DNA from: Microbacterium schleiferi
GTDB taxonomy: Bacteria; Actinomycetota; Actinomycetes; Actinomycetales; Microbacteriaceae
Assembly (NCBI RefSeq): GCF_015565955.1
Contig: NZ_CP064760.1
Coordinates: forward strand, 1,674,001 to 1,738,000
DNA length: 64,000 bases
Reading direction: 5' to 3'
Each line of letters opens with the position of its first letter. Position 1 is the stretch's first letter. The notes below the pieces were generated by a model. That model was not told where the DNA came from. It worked only from the letters and a program-made list of their open reading frames with translations, and made no database searches. Positions 10,615 through 18,990 of this stretch are shown in pieces. A program made the position numbers and the translations under genes.

Positions 10615-11550
10615 ATGACGATGCCGGAGGCGTCGCGCGCCAAACGCGACGACGTGGATGTCGCTGGCGTGCTCGCCTCGGTCGCCGGGGTCTCCCGCGC
10701 CGTCGCCGCACTCCGGTATGCCGAAGCGGGCATCCCGGTCTTTCCCTGCGTCACGGGCGGCAAGCGACCGCTCACCAAGCGGGGATTCCATGAGGCGAGC
10801 ACCGAGCCGCGACAGGTCGCCCGCTGGTGGGCGCGGTGGCCGCACGCCAACATCGGAATGCCGACCGGCCACGCCTCGGGGCTGGAGGTCGTGGATGTCG
10901 ATGTACATGGCGCGATCCGCGGCTTCGCGGCGTTCGAGCTGGCCCGGCGCGAAGGACTGACGGATCGCTGGGCCGCGTTCGTCCGCACGCCGTCGGGCGG
11001 TGTTCACGCCTACTACCCCGCCGATCCCGAACTGGCGCAGCCGTCCTGGCAGGTGGCGCGCGCTGGCATCGACTTCCGCGGCGCGGGCGGCTACGTCATC
11101 GTGCCGCCCTCGATCATCCCCACGGACGCCGGGCGGTGCGCGTATGCCCTCATCGGCTCCGGGCGCGGCAACGCCGTGCCCGTCGACGCTCGCGTCCTGC
11201 GGCAGTTCCTCGATCCGCGGCCTGCGCGCCTCATGCCTGTCATCCCCGCCGAGCGCACGGACGGCATCGACGTGGAGCGGATCGCGCGATGGGTCGGGAT
11301 GCGCGGCGAAGGCGAGCGCAACCGCGGACTGTTCTGGGCGTCGTGTCGGCTCATCGAGGCGGGCATCCCACCTGATCGAGTTCGTGCCGCGCTGGGGCCG
11401 GCCGCTGAGCGCGCGGGCTTGCCCGCGCCGGAGATCGAGACGACGATCCGCTCTGCGCACCGCATAGCGACGGGCGCACCTTCCGTGCCCACCGCTTATC
11501 CCGTATCCGGCCACTCATCGCTGCCTTCATCTGGTCAGGTGCTCTCGTGA
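10615..11550 (+). CDS. Bifunctional primase-polymerase (Prim-Pol) domain protein
   Basis: 311 aa with an N-terminal Prim-Pol domain: GIPVFPCVTGGKRPL near the start, the metal-binding DxD in VVDVDVHG, then FVRTPSGGVHAYY and GGYVIVPPS. The C-terminal third is a helical region typical of the plasmid/phage versions. No helicase domain is attached. It should prime or copy element DNA during excision and transfer. AGGAGG lies seven bases before the ATG. It begins a tightly packed set: the stop overlaps the next start as GTGA. Confidence 0.88.
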   Translation: MTMPEASRAKRDDVDVAGVLASVAGVSRAVAALRYAEAGIPVFPCVTGGKRPLTKRGFHEASTEPRQVARWWARWPHANIGMPTGHASGLEVVDVDVHGAIRGFAAFELARREGLTDRWAAFVRTPSGGVHAYYPADPELAQPSWQVARAGIDFRGAGGYVIVPPSIIPTDAGRCAYALIGSGRGNAVPVDARVLRQFLDPRPARLMPVIPAERTDGIDVERIARWVGMRGEGERNRGLFWASCRLIEAGIPPDRVRAALGPAAERAGLPAPEIETTIRSAHRIATGAPSVPTAYPVSGHSSLPSSGQVLS

Positions 11551-12188
11551 TCCCCGGAACCGTGCAACGGTCGCGCGGGCGGCTGGCCGTGTGGACGGCC
11601 GTGGCCGGGACCGTGTTCATCGCCGCGGCCGCATTCTGGCTGTCGTTCACGGCGCTCGCCGACCTCGCGCGACGTTCCGGCGTCGACGAGAGCCAAGCAT
11701 GGGCCTGGCCGCTCATCGTGGACGGCATCATCGTCGTCGCCACGGTGTCCGTCGTCGCGCTCGCGGGGCAGCGCGCCGCCTGGTATCCGTGGCTGCTGCT
11801 CATGGCCGGTGCCGCGGTCTCGGTCGCCGCCAACGCGATCCACGCCGTGGTCGCCGCCGATGCCGACGTTCCCTCCGCGCTCGCAGGAGCGGTCGCCGCC
11901 GTCCCGCCGCTCGTGCTGCTGGCAATCACGCACTTGACGGTGGTGCTCACCCGAAGGTTCCGTACGGAGCCCTCGCCGCAGACCGCTGAGGTGGTCTCCG
12001 GCGTGATCGAGTACCTCGCGCCGGAAGCGCCTGCGCACCTTGCTCCTAGAGAACTCGCTCTGCGGATGAAAGAGGACGGCATGACGAACAAGGCCATCGC
12101 TCGTGCGACCGGCGTGCATCCGTCCACGGTCGGCCGCTGGCTGTCGACGCCCTCGCTCGCCGCCGCGCCTGAAGGAGGCGCGCTGTGA
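11547..12188 (+). CDS. DUF2637 membrane protein with C-terminal HTH
   Basis: 213 aa. Four hydrophobic segments (about residues 12-36, 50-70, 75-97 and 105-130) form the DUF2637 membrane region found in many actinobacterial plasmids and ICEs. A cytoplasmic tail carries a helix-turn-helix-like stretch (GMTNKAIARATGVHPSTVGRW). GTG start overlaps the Prim-Pol stop; the end overlaps the next GTG. DUF2637 proteins are often linked to plasmid spread or transfer control, but the molecular role is not established. Confidence 0.8.
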   Translation: MIPGTVQRSRGRLAVWTAVAGTVFIAAAAFWLSFTALADLARRSGVDESQAWAWPLIVDGIIVVATVSVVALAGQRAAWYPWLLLMAGAAVSVAANAIHAVVAADADVPSALAGAVAAVPPLVLLAITHLTVVLTRRFRTEPSPQTAEVVSGVIEYLAPEAPAHLAPRELALRMKEDGMTNKAIARATGVHPSTVGRWLSTPSLAAAPEGGAL

Positions 12189-12625
12189 GCGGTGAGACGT
12201 CGGAAGCGGAGCGTGCACGCGAGGCTGCGGAGGCTCGGCATGTCGCCGAGCAGCGCCGCGACGAGGCGGAGGAGGTGTCAGAGCTGGCGCGCCACGGCGA
12301 CCCGTCCCGCACGGCACCCGCATCGGCTGCGGCCATGTCGCTGGAAGATCGGCTGCGGGCCGAGTACGACCGGAGCCAGGTGGTGTGGGTGCGGCCGACC
12401 GAGCTGCTCCCGTCCGCTTCGGCGCGGATGATCGGGCGCGGCATCGACCTTCGCAGCGAGTTGGCGCGGCGCGCTGAACTGCGTCGGCAGACGTCGCCGC
12501 AGGCGACTCCGGCGACCCGACCGGGCATCCGTGCGCGTGCGCAGGGCCTCGCGCCCCTCTCCGCGTTCGGGCAGTCGCCCGCGCACCAGTCCTCCGTCAG
12601 CCGCGACCCGCTCCGACGCCTGTGA
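12185..12625 (+). CDS. Hypothetical ICE protein, charged N-terminal helix
   Basis: 146 aa, not assigned to a known family. The N-terminus is Glu/Ala/Arg-rich and probably a helix or short coiled coil (residues 5-45). The middle includes DRLRAEYDRSQVVWVRPTELLPSASARMIGRG, resembling small plasmid proteins seen beside ParB genes. The C-terminus is low-complexity. GTG start overlaps the DUF2637 stop, so it is part of the same operon. Function unknown. Confidence 0.7.
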   Translation: MSGETSEAERAREAAEARHVAEQRRDEAEEVSELARHGDPSRTAPASAAAMSLEDRLRAEYDRSQVVWVRPTELLPSASARMIGRGIDLRSELARRAELRRQTSPQATPATRPGIRARAQGLAPLSAFGQSPAHQSSVSRDPLRRL

Positions 12626-13462
12626 GTGCATCATGTCTGCCCCGACCGTTCCCGCGTCGTTCCGCACCCGGAAGGGCTGCGCGCGCTCCTGGAGCGCCTG
12701 CACGACGACGGGAACGGCGCGTGGCGGCGCGACGCGGATGTCGCCGCACTCATGGAGTACACGGCGGGTCGGTACGCGAGCCTCGCGCGAAAGCACGGCC
12801 TCGACCCGTGGGAGGCGGCAAGCGCCGCGTTCGACGCGATGCGCACCCCTGCCGTGCGCACCGCCGAAGATCCCTGGGCGGTCATCACCCGTGCCGTACA
12901 GGTCACGCTGATCGCCGAGGAACGGGGCAACGGCCTGCTGTGCTCGACGCATCAGGCGCGCAGGCCGCAGTACAGCGGCTTCCACGACCCGGAGCGGTTC
13001 AGCGACCGAGAGAACCCGCTCACCAACTACCACGAGGCGTTGCAAGTCGCGCCCGCGGGTGAGGCCGAGGACGAGCGGGATGAGAAAGCAACCGGCGTCG
13101 TCCGCGCGGTCGAGGACACGATCAAGCTGCTGACCCTGCTCGACTGGCCGGAGCAGACGGCACGCGCGGCTATCGAACACATCTGCACCCGGCTCGGTGA
13201 AGCGCCATCGCGGGCGAGTGCTGCGGAGTCGCTGCGGCGAGACCGACACGCTCGAGCCGTGCTCGATCTGTCGTCGACGAGCTGGAACGCGCTGCTCCGC
13301 GCGATCCTCGGCAACCCCGATCCCGACCAGGCGCACACCGCCGTCGGCCGCGGCGTGTTCTTCCGCCTTCTCGTCGGCGAGCCACTGCGCGCACTGCTCA
13401 CCGATGACGACCTCGTACTGCTGTTGGGACTGAACGCTCCGACTCTGGCGGGAGCGAGGTGA
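12626..13462 (+). CDS. Hypothetical ICE protein (start probably affected by a lost C)
   Basis: 278 aa, mainly helical, no recognised domain. The conserved-looking core runs from PDRSRVVPHPEGLRALL to the C-terminus. The frame opens at a GTG at 12626, but an ATG at 12633 would give MSAPDRSRVV if the C run 12640-12643 had one more base. That matches the single-base losses seen elsewhere, and I favour the ATG. It lies between a small operon gene and parB, so a part in element replication or partition is a guess. Confidence 0.7.
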   Translation: MHHVCPDRSRVVPHPEGLRALLERLHDDGNGAWRRDADVAALMEYTAGRYASLARKHGLDPWEAASAAFDAMRTPAVRTAEDPWAVITRAVQVTLIAEERGNGLLCSTHQARRPQYSGFHDPERFSDRENPLTNYHEALQVAPAGEAEDERDEKATGVVRAVEDTIKLLTLLDWPEQTARAAIEHICTRLGEAPSRASAAESLRRDRHARAVLDLSSTSWNALLRAILGNPDPDQAHTAVGRGVFFRLLVGEPLRALLTDDDLVLLLGLNAPTLAGAR

Positions 13463-13466
13463 GCAC

Positions 13467-14447
13467 ATGGCGGCGGGCACGGGGCACATCGAACTGGAAC
13501 GCACCATCGACTCCATCGTCATCGGCAGCCGTCATCGCACGGAGCTGGGCGACATCGACGCGCTCGCGGCGTCCATCGAGCGTGACGGCCTGCTCCAACC
13601 CCCGACTGTGACACCGGACGGGGTACTCGTCTGCGGCGCTCGCCGTCTCGCAGCGCTGCGCCAGCTTGGGCACAAGAAGGTCAACGTGTTCGTGCGCTCC
13701 GGAATCAGCGACCGCCTCCAGCGACTCATGGCTGAGCAAGCCGACAACGTGCTGCACAAGCCATTCACGCAGACCGAGGCCGCGGCGCTGTACCGCGAGC
13801 TGAAGGCACTCATGTCCGAGGATGCCTCCCGTCGCCAAGCAGCGACGCAGTTCGGCGCAGGCGGGAGAATCGCCGGAACGAGCGGTGGTGCCGTGACGGC
13901 ACCACCGCTGATCGGCGCTCCAGGCAAGTCCCGCGCGCAGGCGGCGCTCATGGTTACCGGCCGCAAGTCGTACACGAGCCTGGAACAGATCAGTGACCTC
14001 CAGCGGATCGTCAACGATCCCCGGCAGCCGGAGGACGTGCGCGACTTCGCCCGCTCCGAGCTGGAGGCCATCGACCGCGGCGCGTCGATCACCACGGCGC
14101 ACGCCCGCACGATCGCCATGCTCGCGATCCCGCAGGAGGAGCCTGAGCCGCCCGACGAGTTGGAGTTGCTCGCGCAAGAGGCGCTGGAACGCGCGAAGCA
14201 AGGGCGCAAGCGAGGACCGGCACCCGCGCCAGCGTCGACCGCGGTGCCCGTTCGCTACCCGGTGCGGGCGTTCACGCTCACCTGGAACGACCTCGATCAG
14301 TGGTGGTCGCACTACGACCCCGCCGAGGTCGGCACCGCACTGAGCGACGACCAGTGGCAGCACTTCGAGACGATCCTCGACGCCACCGTCCGCTTCTTCG
14401 ACGCGGCCCGCGCCGCTCGCCAACGTCTCGCCAAGGAGAGTGCCTGA
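13467..14447 (+). CDS. ParB/Spo0J-type nuclease-domain protein
   Basis: 326 aa. The N-terminal about 90 residues are a ParB/Srx fold: IGSRHRTELGDIDALAASIERDGLLQPPTV followed by LVCGARRLAALRQLG, which carries the GxRR motif. A helical DNA-binding middle (FTQTEAAALYRELKAL, then RRQAATQFGAGG) and an acidic C-terminal region follow. It probably binds element DNA for partition or transcription control. No ParA partner is adjacent, so it may act alone or with a host or left-end ParA. The stop overlaps the next ATG. Confidence 0.85.
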   Translation: MAAGTGHIELERTIDSIVIGSRHRTELGDIDALAASIERDGLLQPPTVTPDGVLVCGARRLAALRQLGHKKVNVFVRSGISDRLQRLMAEQADNVLHKPFTQTEAAALYRELKALMSEDASRRQAATQFGAGGRIAGTSGGAVTAPPLIGAPGKSRAQAALMVTGRKSYTSLEQISDLQRIVNDPRQPEDVRDFARSELEAIDRGASITTAHARTIAMLAIPQEEPEPPDELELLAQEALERAKQGRKRGPAPAPASTAVPVRYPVRAFTLTWNDLDQWWSHYDPAEVGTALSDDQWQHFETILDATVRFFDAARAARQRLAKESA

Positions 14448-15121
14448 TGCCGCAGACCCGCTTCCCCCGTCGCCTCATGATCGTCCTGATCGTCGGCGCC
14501 GCCGTCCTCGCCGTGCTCGTCGGCGTCGGGCTCTACGGGCTGCTGCTCGCGCCCCGCTCCGAGCCCTCACCGAGCGGAAGCGTCGCGGGCGATCCTCCCG
14601 ACGCGTCCACCAGCACCCCCTCGCCGTCGTCGAGCACGCCGCCGGTCATCCGCGAGTCCGACGATCCCGAGACCTTCGCGCGGGCATTCGCCGCCGCGCT
14701 CTTCACCTGGGACACCGCGACCGAGTTCGGGCCGGCCGACTACGCGCAGGTCATCGTGGACGTGGGCGACCCCTCCGGCAACGAGACCGCTGGGCTCGCC
14801 TCCGACGTGCGCACCTACCTCCCGACCACCGACGCCTGGGCGCAACTCCGCACGATGCAGACCCGCCAATGGCTCGACATCAACGACGTGTTCGTGCCGG
14901 ACGAATGGGCGACGGCGCTGGAGCAGGCATCCGAGGGGCAGATCCTTCCGGGCACCGTCGCCTACACGATCACCGGCGTCCGGCAGCGCGAGGGCATCCA
15001 CGGCACGGAGCCGGTGACCAGCTCGCACAATGTCGCGTTCACCGTGTTCATCACCTGCGAGCCGACCTTCGACACCTGCCGAGCGCTGCGCCTCTCCGAG
15101 CTGGACAACCCGCTGCGCTGA
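14447..15121 (+). CDS. Single-pass membrane protein of the transfer apparatus (VirB8/TcpC-like role possible)
   Basis: 224 aa. One transmembrane helix at residues 9-33 follows a basic N-terminus (PQTRFPRRL). A Pro/Ser/Thr-rich linker (about 36-65) leads to a folded extracytoplasmic domain of about 150 residues ending at LSELDNPLR. Topology and position, before the hydrolase and pilin genes, resemble VirB8/TcpC scaffold proteins. No sequence motif proves this. The ATG at 14447 shares its A with the parB stop codon. Confidence 0.7.
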   Translation: MPQTRFPRRLMIVLIVGAAVLAVLVGVGLYGLLLAPRSEPSPSGSVAGDPPDASTSTPSPSSSTPPVIRESDDPETFARAFAAALFTWDTATEFGPADYAQVIVDVGDPSGNETAGLASDVRTYLPTTDAWAQLRTMQTRQWLDINDVFVPDEWATALEQASEGQILPGTVAYTITGVRQREGIHGTEPVTSSHNVAFTVFITCEPTFDTCRALRLSELDNPLR

Positions 15122-15133
15122 TCGGGCACCGGC

Positions 15134-16302
15134 ATGAAGAAACTCGTCATCGCAGCCGCTGCACTCGTCGCCATGCTGCCGATGAGCCTGCTCGGGGTCG
15201 GTCTGCTCATGTCGCCCGCAGCCTTCGCCGCGTGTCTGTCGTCGACTTCCCTCGTCGTCGGGCCGATCCCCGAGTCGCTCACCGCGACCACCCGCTCAGG
15301 CGCGACCGTGACGCTCGACCGACAGCAGCTCACGCGCGCGGCAACGATCATCACCGTGGGGCGAAGACCGACGGCGTGGGGCGTGCAGGCGTCCTCGTCG
15401 CGCTGATGGCGGCGCTCACCGAATCGCGGCTGCGGATGCTCGCCAATCCGAGCGCAGTCCCCGAGTCGACTGACTTCCCCAACGACGGCACGGGCAACGA
15501 CCACGACTCGCTCGGGCTGTTCCAGATGCGGCCCAGCGCAGGCTGGGGCACCGTCGCCGAGCTGATGGATGCCGGGTATCAGGCGCGGGCGTTCTACGGC
15601 GGGGCGACCGGGCCGAACTACCCATCGCCGCGCGGACTGCTCGACATCCCCGGCTGGCAGAGCCTCGACCCCGGCGAAGCCGCGCAAGCGGTCGAGGTCT
15701 CCGCCTACCCCGACCGCTACCAGAACTACCAGCCGGTCGCCGAGGCGATCGTCACGGCGCTCACCCGGCGGGCCGAGACGACGCCGGGCGGCACGCCGCT
15801 CGGCGATGTGCCCGAGACGACCTCGCTCGTGTTCCCGCTGCCGAACGGGACGTGGGTGAACACGAGCGATTACGGGTGGCGCACCGACCCCTTCACCGGC
15901 GGGCGCGACTTCCACTCCGGTACCGATTGGGCCGCAGCCGACGGCACGCCGATCCTCGCCCTCGCCGACGGCGTGGTCAGCTTCGCCGGGCCGTCTGGTG
16001 GCTACGGCAATCTCATCGTGATCGAGCACACCATCGGCGGCGAGCGCATCGCCTCCGCCTACGCCCACATGTGGGATGACGGCGTGCTCGTCAGCGTCGG
16101 GGATCGTGTCGTCGCGGGCCAGCACATCGGCAATGTTGGCTCGAATGGGAAGTCCACCGGAGCCCACCTGCACTTCGAGATCCGTCTCGGCGGCACGAAC
16201 AGCTCGGCCGTCGACGCGGAGCCGTGGCTTGCCGCGCGCGGCGTGCAGAACCTCGATGCCGCGGGCACCGCGGCACTCTGCTCAGCGGAAGGAGCTGCGT
16301 GA
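15134..16302 (+). CDS. Cell-wall hydrolase, M23 metallopeptidase with upstream lysozyme-like domain (one frameshift)
   Basis: The N-terminus MKKLVIAAAALVAML is a signal or anchor helix. A first domain around LVALMAALTESRLRMLAN and HDSLGLFQMRPSAGWG looks like a goose-type/transglycosylase-like lysozyme fold. The C-terminal M23 domain has FHSGTDW (HxxxD) and HLHFEIR zinc and catalytic motifs. It probably opens peptidoglycan for the transfer channel. As given, the frame changes at the G run 15358-15361: one extra G turns GRRPTAWG into GAKTDGVG and joins 15134-15360 to the frame ending at 16302. The joined protein is about 389 aa. Confidence 0.85.
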
Positions 16303-16303
16303 C

Positions 16304-16570
16304 ATGGATGTGTTCCCCGACTTCGGAGCCGTCGGCGGTCAAGCCGAGCTGCGCGCCATCGTCGGCGCGCTGCTGACCATCGTGCTCATCTTCGCCGTAC
16401 TCATGCTCGTCATCTGCGCCGCAGTCTGGGCGATCTCCTCGGCGAACGGCAACATCTCGTCCGCCGTCCGCGCGCGCACCGGATTCCTCGTCTCCATCGG
16501 AGCCGCCGCCCTCGCCGGCCTCGGCGTCACCTGGGTGAACTTCCTGCTCGGCATTGGCGCAAGCATCTGA
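16304..16570 (+). CDS. DUF6112-like small membrane protein, pilin-like (copy 1)
   Basis: 88 aa with two transmembrane helices (about residues 20-45 and 60-84) separated by a short basic loop (SAVRARTGFLV). Size, topology and position match DUF6112 proteins, the probable VirB2-like pilin or channel subunits of actinobacterial conjugation systems. It resembles the protein at 17336-17604; both contain LRxIVGAxxT in the first helix and GFLVS or GVLVS before the second. ATG lies two bases after the hydrolase stop. Confidence 0.72.
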   Translation: MDVFPDFGAVGGQAELRAIVGALLTIVLIFAVLMLVICAAVWAISSANGNISSAVRARTGFLVSIGAAALAGLGVTWVNFLLGIGASI

Positions 16571-16608
16571 GCTGACCGCTCGATGACGAGAATCAATGCT
16601 TGCCAGAT

Positions 16609-17004
16609 CTATTCAAGTTCTGCTTCAAGCGCGCCAAGCTCAGCAAGAATCTCCTCGATGAGAGAGATCCTCTCGCGCATCACTCCTAACTCCGATCCGA
16701 GCGCAGCCTTGCGCGGTTCATCCCCATAGCTTTCGGCGACCGAGAGCCAATGCTCGTGCGTCGGGAGGTCGCCCCGGAGCTTTCGCAGCTCCATGCGCAA
16801 CTCGACAGTCTGCATCCGGCGACGATCAAGTTCCGCTTTTAGAAGTTTCTGCTCGGCCACGTCTGCCCGCTTCTCTGCTGCATCGGCTCGCCGATCAGCG
16901 CGGACAGCTACGAATATCGCAACAATCACTGTCGCGATCGTCGCAAGCGCGGCGACAGCTTCTACACCAACGCCTATCCAATCGGAAGCACTGTCCGGGG
17001 CCAT
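16609..17004 (-). CDS. Hypothetical membrane-anchored coiled-coil protein (cargo)
   Basis: 131 aa from the ATG at 17004, chosen because AAGGA lies eight bases upstream; another ATG at 17013 has no room for a binding site. One transmembrane helix (about residues 8-33) is followed by a long charged helix (ADRRADAAEKRADVAEQKLLKAELDRRR) and a second helical region to the C-terminus. It is transcribed against the surrounding transfer operon and its DNA is visibly less GC-rich, both signs of separate acquisition. No family recognised. Confidence 0.65.
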   Translation of the reverse strand: MAPDSASDWIGVGVEAVAALATIATVIVAIFVAVRADRRADAAEKRADVAEQKLLKAELDRRRMQTVELRMELRKLRGDLPTHEHWLSVAESYGDEPRKAALGSELGVMRERISLIEEILAELGALEAELE

Positions 17005-17056
17005 GAGGATCATCCTTGCAAGGGTACTGAGGCGCGTCGCATCGAGCTGAGCTAGT

Positions 17057-17269
17057 TCAACTGCGCTTACGGGGCTTCGAGGGGCGCTCCAACGGCGAGC
17101 CGTAGCCGACGACGTGCCACCAGCCGCAGTAGTGGCAATAGACGGCGTCAGCGCCCTTCGCTACGCGCGCGGCGATCGCCGCCGCCTCGAGTTGCGTCTC
17201 GACAGGCGGGCGCTTCGTCGGACAACGCACTCCTCGCATACGCGAGACCGTACCCCTGGCCTCCGACAT
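17057..17269 (-). CDS. Small putative zinc-ribbon protein (cargo)
   Basis: About 60-70 aa depending on the start; candidate ATGs are at 17269 and 17239. It contains MRGVRCPTKRP at the second start and CHYCGWWHVVG near the end. Cys-x2-Cys followed by Trp-His is common in tiny plasmid and phage zinc-finger proteins of actinobacteria. It lies on the minus strand with the 16609-17004 gene, between two DUF6112 genes. The precise function is unknown. Confidence 0.55.
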   Translation of the reverse strand: MSEARGTVSRMRGVRCPTKRPPVETQLEAAAIAARVAKGADAVYCHYCGWWHVVGYGSPLERPSKPRKRS

Positions 17270-17335
17270 CGTCGGGACGACGTGCGCACCTGACAGGCGA
17301 GACCCACCTTCTCGTCCGCCCTCAAGGAGCACACA

Positions 17336-17604
17336 GTGATCGACATCGACCCCAATACCGACGGGTTGCCCGGCATCGAGCAGCTCCGCGTCATCGTCGG
17401 CGCAGCTATGACAGTGGGGCTCATCCTCGCCGTTCTCGCGCTCATCATCTCGGCCGTCGTCTGGGGTACGGGGCGAACAGTTCGAACCCGCACCTCGCCA
17501 GCCGGGGCAAGGTCGGCGTGCTCGTCTCCTGCGGTGCAGCGATCATCTGCGGCGCGTCGGTGACGCTCGTGAACTTCTTCTGGAACGTCGGCCAGTCGGT
17601 GTAG
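17336..17604 (+). CDS. DUF6112 family pilin-like membrane protein (copy 2, one frameshift)
   Basis: GTG start at 17336, product beginning with IDIDPNTDGLPGIEQLR. The first membrane helix is intact. The frame then leaves the family sequence after VVWGTG, where the G run 17470-17473 appears one base short. With the extra G it reads ANSSNPHLASRGKVGVLVS and ends FFWNVGQSV at the stop 17602-17604, giving 89 aa. The GANSSNPxLASRGK segment is characteristic of DUF6112. It is a likely channel or pilus subunit, working with TrbL downstream. Confidence 0.82.
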
Positions 17605-17634
17605 CTCCGCGAGCGCGACAGAGAGAGGGAGCCG

Positions 17635-18987
17635 ATGAGCGTCTGCGACGTGCCGGTCATCGCATCCGTGTGCGACTTCGTGGGCGAGGGAACCGCCTCG
17701 CTCATCGCCGCGCCGTTCGACTGGCTCGCACAAGCGATGGGCCAGGCCGCGGCCTGGCTGTTCGAGGCCGTGTGGGCGGTGTTCGATACGACGACGCTCG
17801 TCGACGTGACGGGAAGCCAGTACGTCGCGGTCTACAACGTGCTGTTCGGGGTGGCGATCTTCGTCATGCTCGTCTTCTTCTGCCTCCAGCTCATCACCGG
17901 CCTCGTGCATCGAGATCCGATGGCGCTGTCGCGCGCTGGCATCGGTCTCGCCAAATCGGTGCTCGGCTCGTTCGTCGCCATCACCCTCACCGCGACGCTG
18001 CTGGAGGTCACCGATCAGCTCGCCATCGGCATCGTGCAGGCGACGGGCAACACAATGGAGGGCATCGGCGACCGCATGGCGCTGCTCGCCGCGGGGCTGA
18101 CGACGATCAACATCGCCTCGCCCGGCGTCGGTGCGATCATCACGATCTTCCTTGCCGGGCTCGGCATCGCGGGTGCGGGCATCGTGTGGTTCACGCTGCT
18201 CATCCGTAAGGCGCTGCTGCTGGTCGCCATTGTCTTCGCGCCCATCGCACTCGCTGGGTTCACCTGGGATGCTGCGAAGGGTTGGTTCGGACGCTGGGCG
18301 GCGTTTGTCGTGGCGCTCATCTTCTCGAAGCTCGTCATCGTCGTCGTGTTCCTCGTCGCCATTGGGCAGATCAGCGCGCCCATCGACCTCGACCTCGCCT
18401 CGATCAGTGACCCGATCTCGGGCGTCGTGCTGATGTTCATCGCCGCGTTCGCGCCGTACCTGACGTACAAGTTCATCTCCTTCGTGGGCTTCGATATGTA
18501 CCACGCGATGTCAAGCGAGCAGGAGGCGAAGTCGGCGCTCAACCGACCTATCCCGCTGCCGGTCAAGGCCCAGCCGAACGCCGCGAAGCCCGTGCTCGAC
18601 GGGCAGGGCGGCTCCGGTGGTGGAACTCCGCCCGCGCCGAGCACCGCTCCCTCTGCGAGCGGCGCGGCGGGCGGCGGTGCTGGAGCCGCGAGCGCAGGAG
18701 GCGGTGCGGCCGCATCCGGCGGCGGAGCTGCTGCTTCGGGAGGCGCGGCAGGAGCCGGAGCTGCGGCGGCCGGGCCAGCGGCAGCGGCGGTCGTCGGCGC
18801 GCAACTGGTCAAGGCCGCCGCGACCGCGGGGCCGAAGGCTGGTACCGCGGTCGGCGGCGCGGCGATGGGGCAGGCCGACGCCGCCGAGCCCGTCGCGGCA
18901 GGCAGCCCGACGCCGCGCGCGCCGGTCTCGGTGCCACCGGCGCCGCAGCCGCGCTCGAACGCTCCCGTCACGCCGCGGAAGGGATAG
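17635..18987 (+). CDS. TrbL/VirB6-type conjugal transfer membrane protein
   Basis: 450 aa. At least six hydrophobic segments lie between residues 20 and 300 (for example FGVAIFVMLVFFCLQLITG, IITIFLAGLGIAGAGIVWF, SGVVLMFIAAFAPYLTY). A long Gly/Ala/Ser/Pro-rich cytoplasmic or exposed tail (about 320-450) follows. This layout is standard for VirB6/TrbL inner-membrane channel components of actinobacterial ICEs. RBS GAGAGGGAG lies before the ATG. It is followed after 3 bp by the SCO6880 gene. Confidence 0.85.
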   Translation: MSVCDVPVIASVCDFVGEGTASLIAAPFDWLAQAMGQAAAWLFEAVWAVFDTTTLVDVTGSQYVAVYNVLFGVAIFVMLVFFCLQLITGLVHRDPMALSRAGIGLAKSVLGSFVAITLTATLLEVTDQLAIGIVQATGNTMEGIGDRMALLAAGLTTINIASPGVGAIITIFLAGLGIAGAGIVWFTLLIRKALLLVAIVFAPIALAGFTWDAAKGWFGRWAAFVVALIFSKLVIVVVFLVAIGQISAPIDLDLASISDPISGVVLMFIAAFAPYLTYKFISFVGFDMYHAMSSEQEAKSALNRPIPLPVKAQPNAAKPVLDGQGGSGGGTPPAPSTAPSASGAAGGGAGAASAGGGAAASGGGAAASGGAAGAGAAAAGPAAAAVVGAQLVKAAATAGPKAGTAVGGAAMGQADAAEPVAAGSPTPRAPVSVPPAPQPRSNAPVTPRKG

Positions 18988-18990
18988 AAC

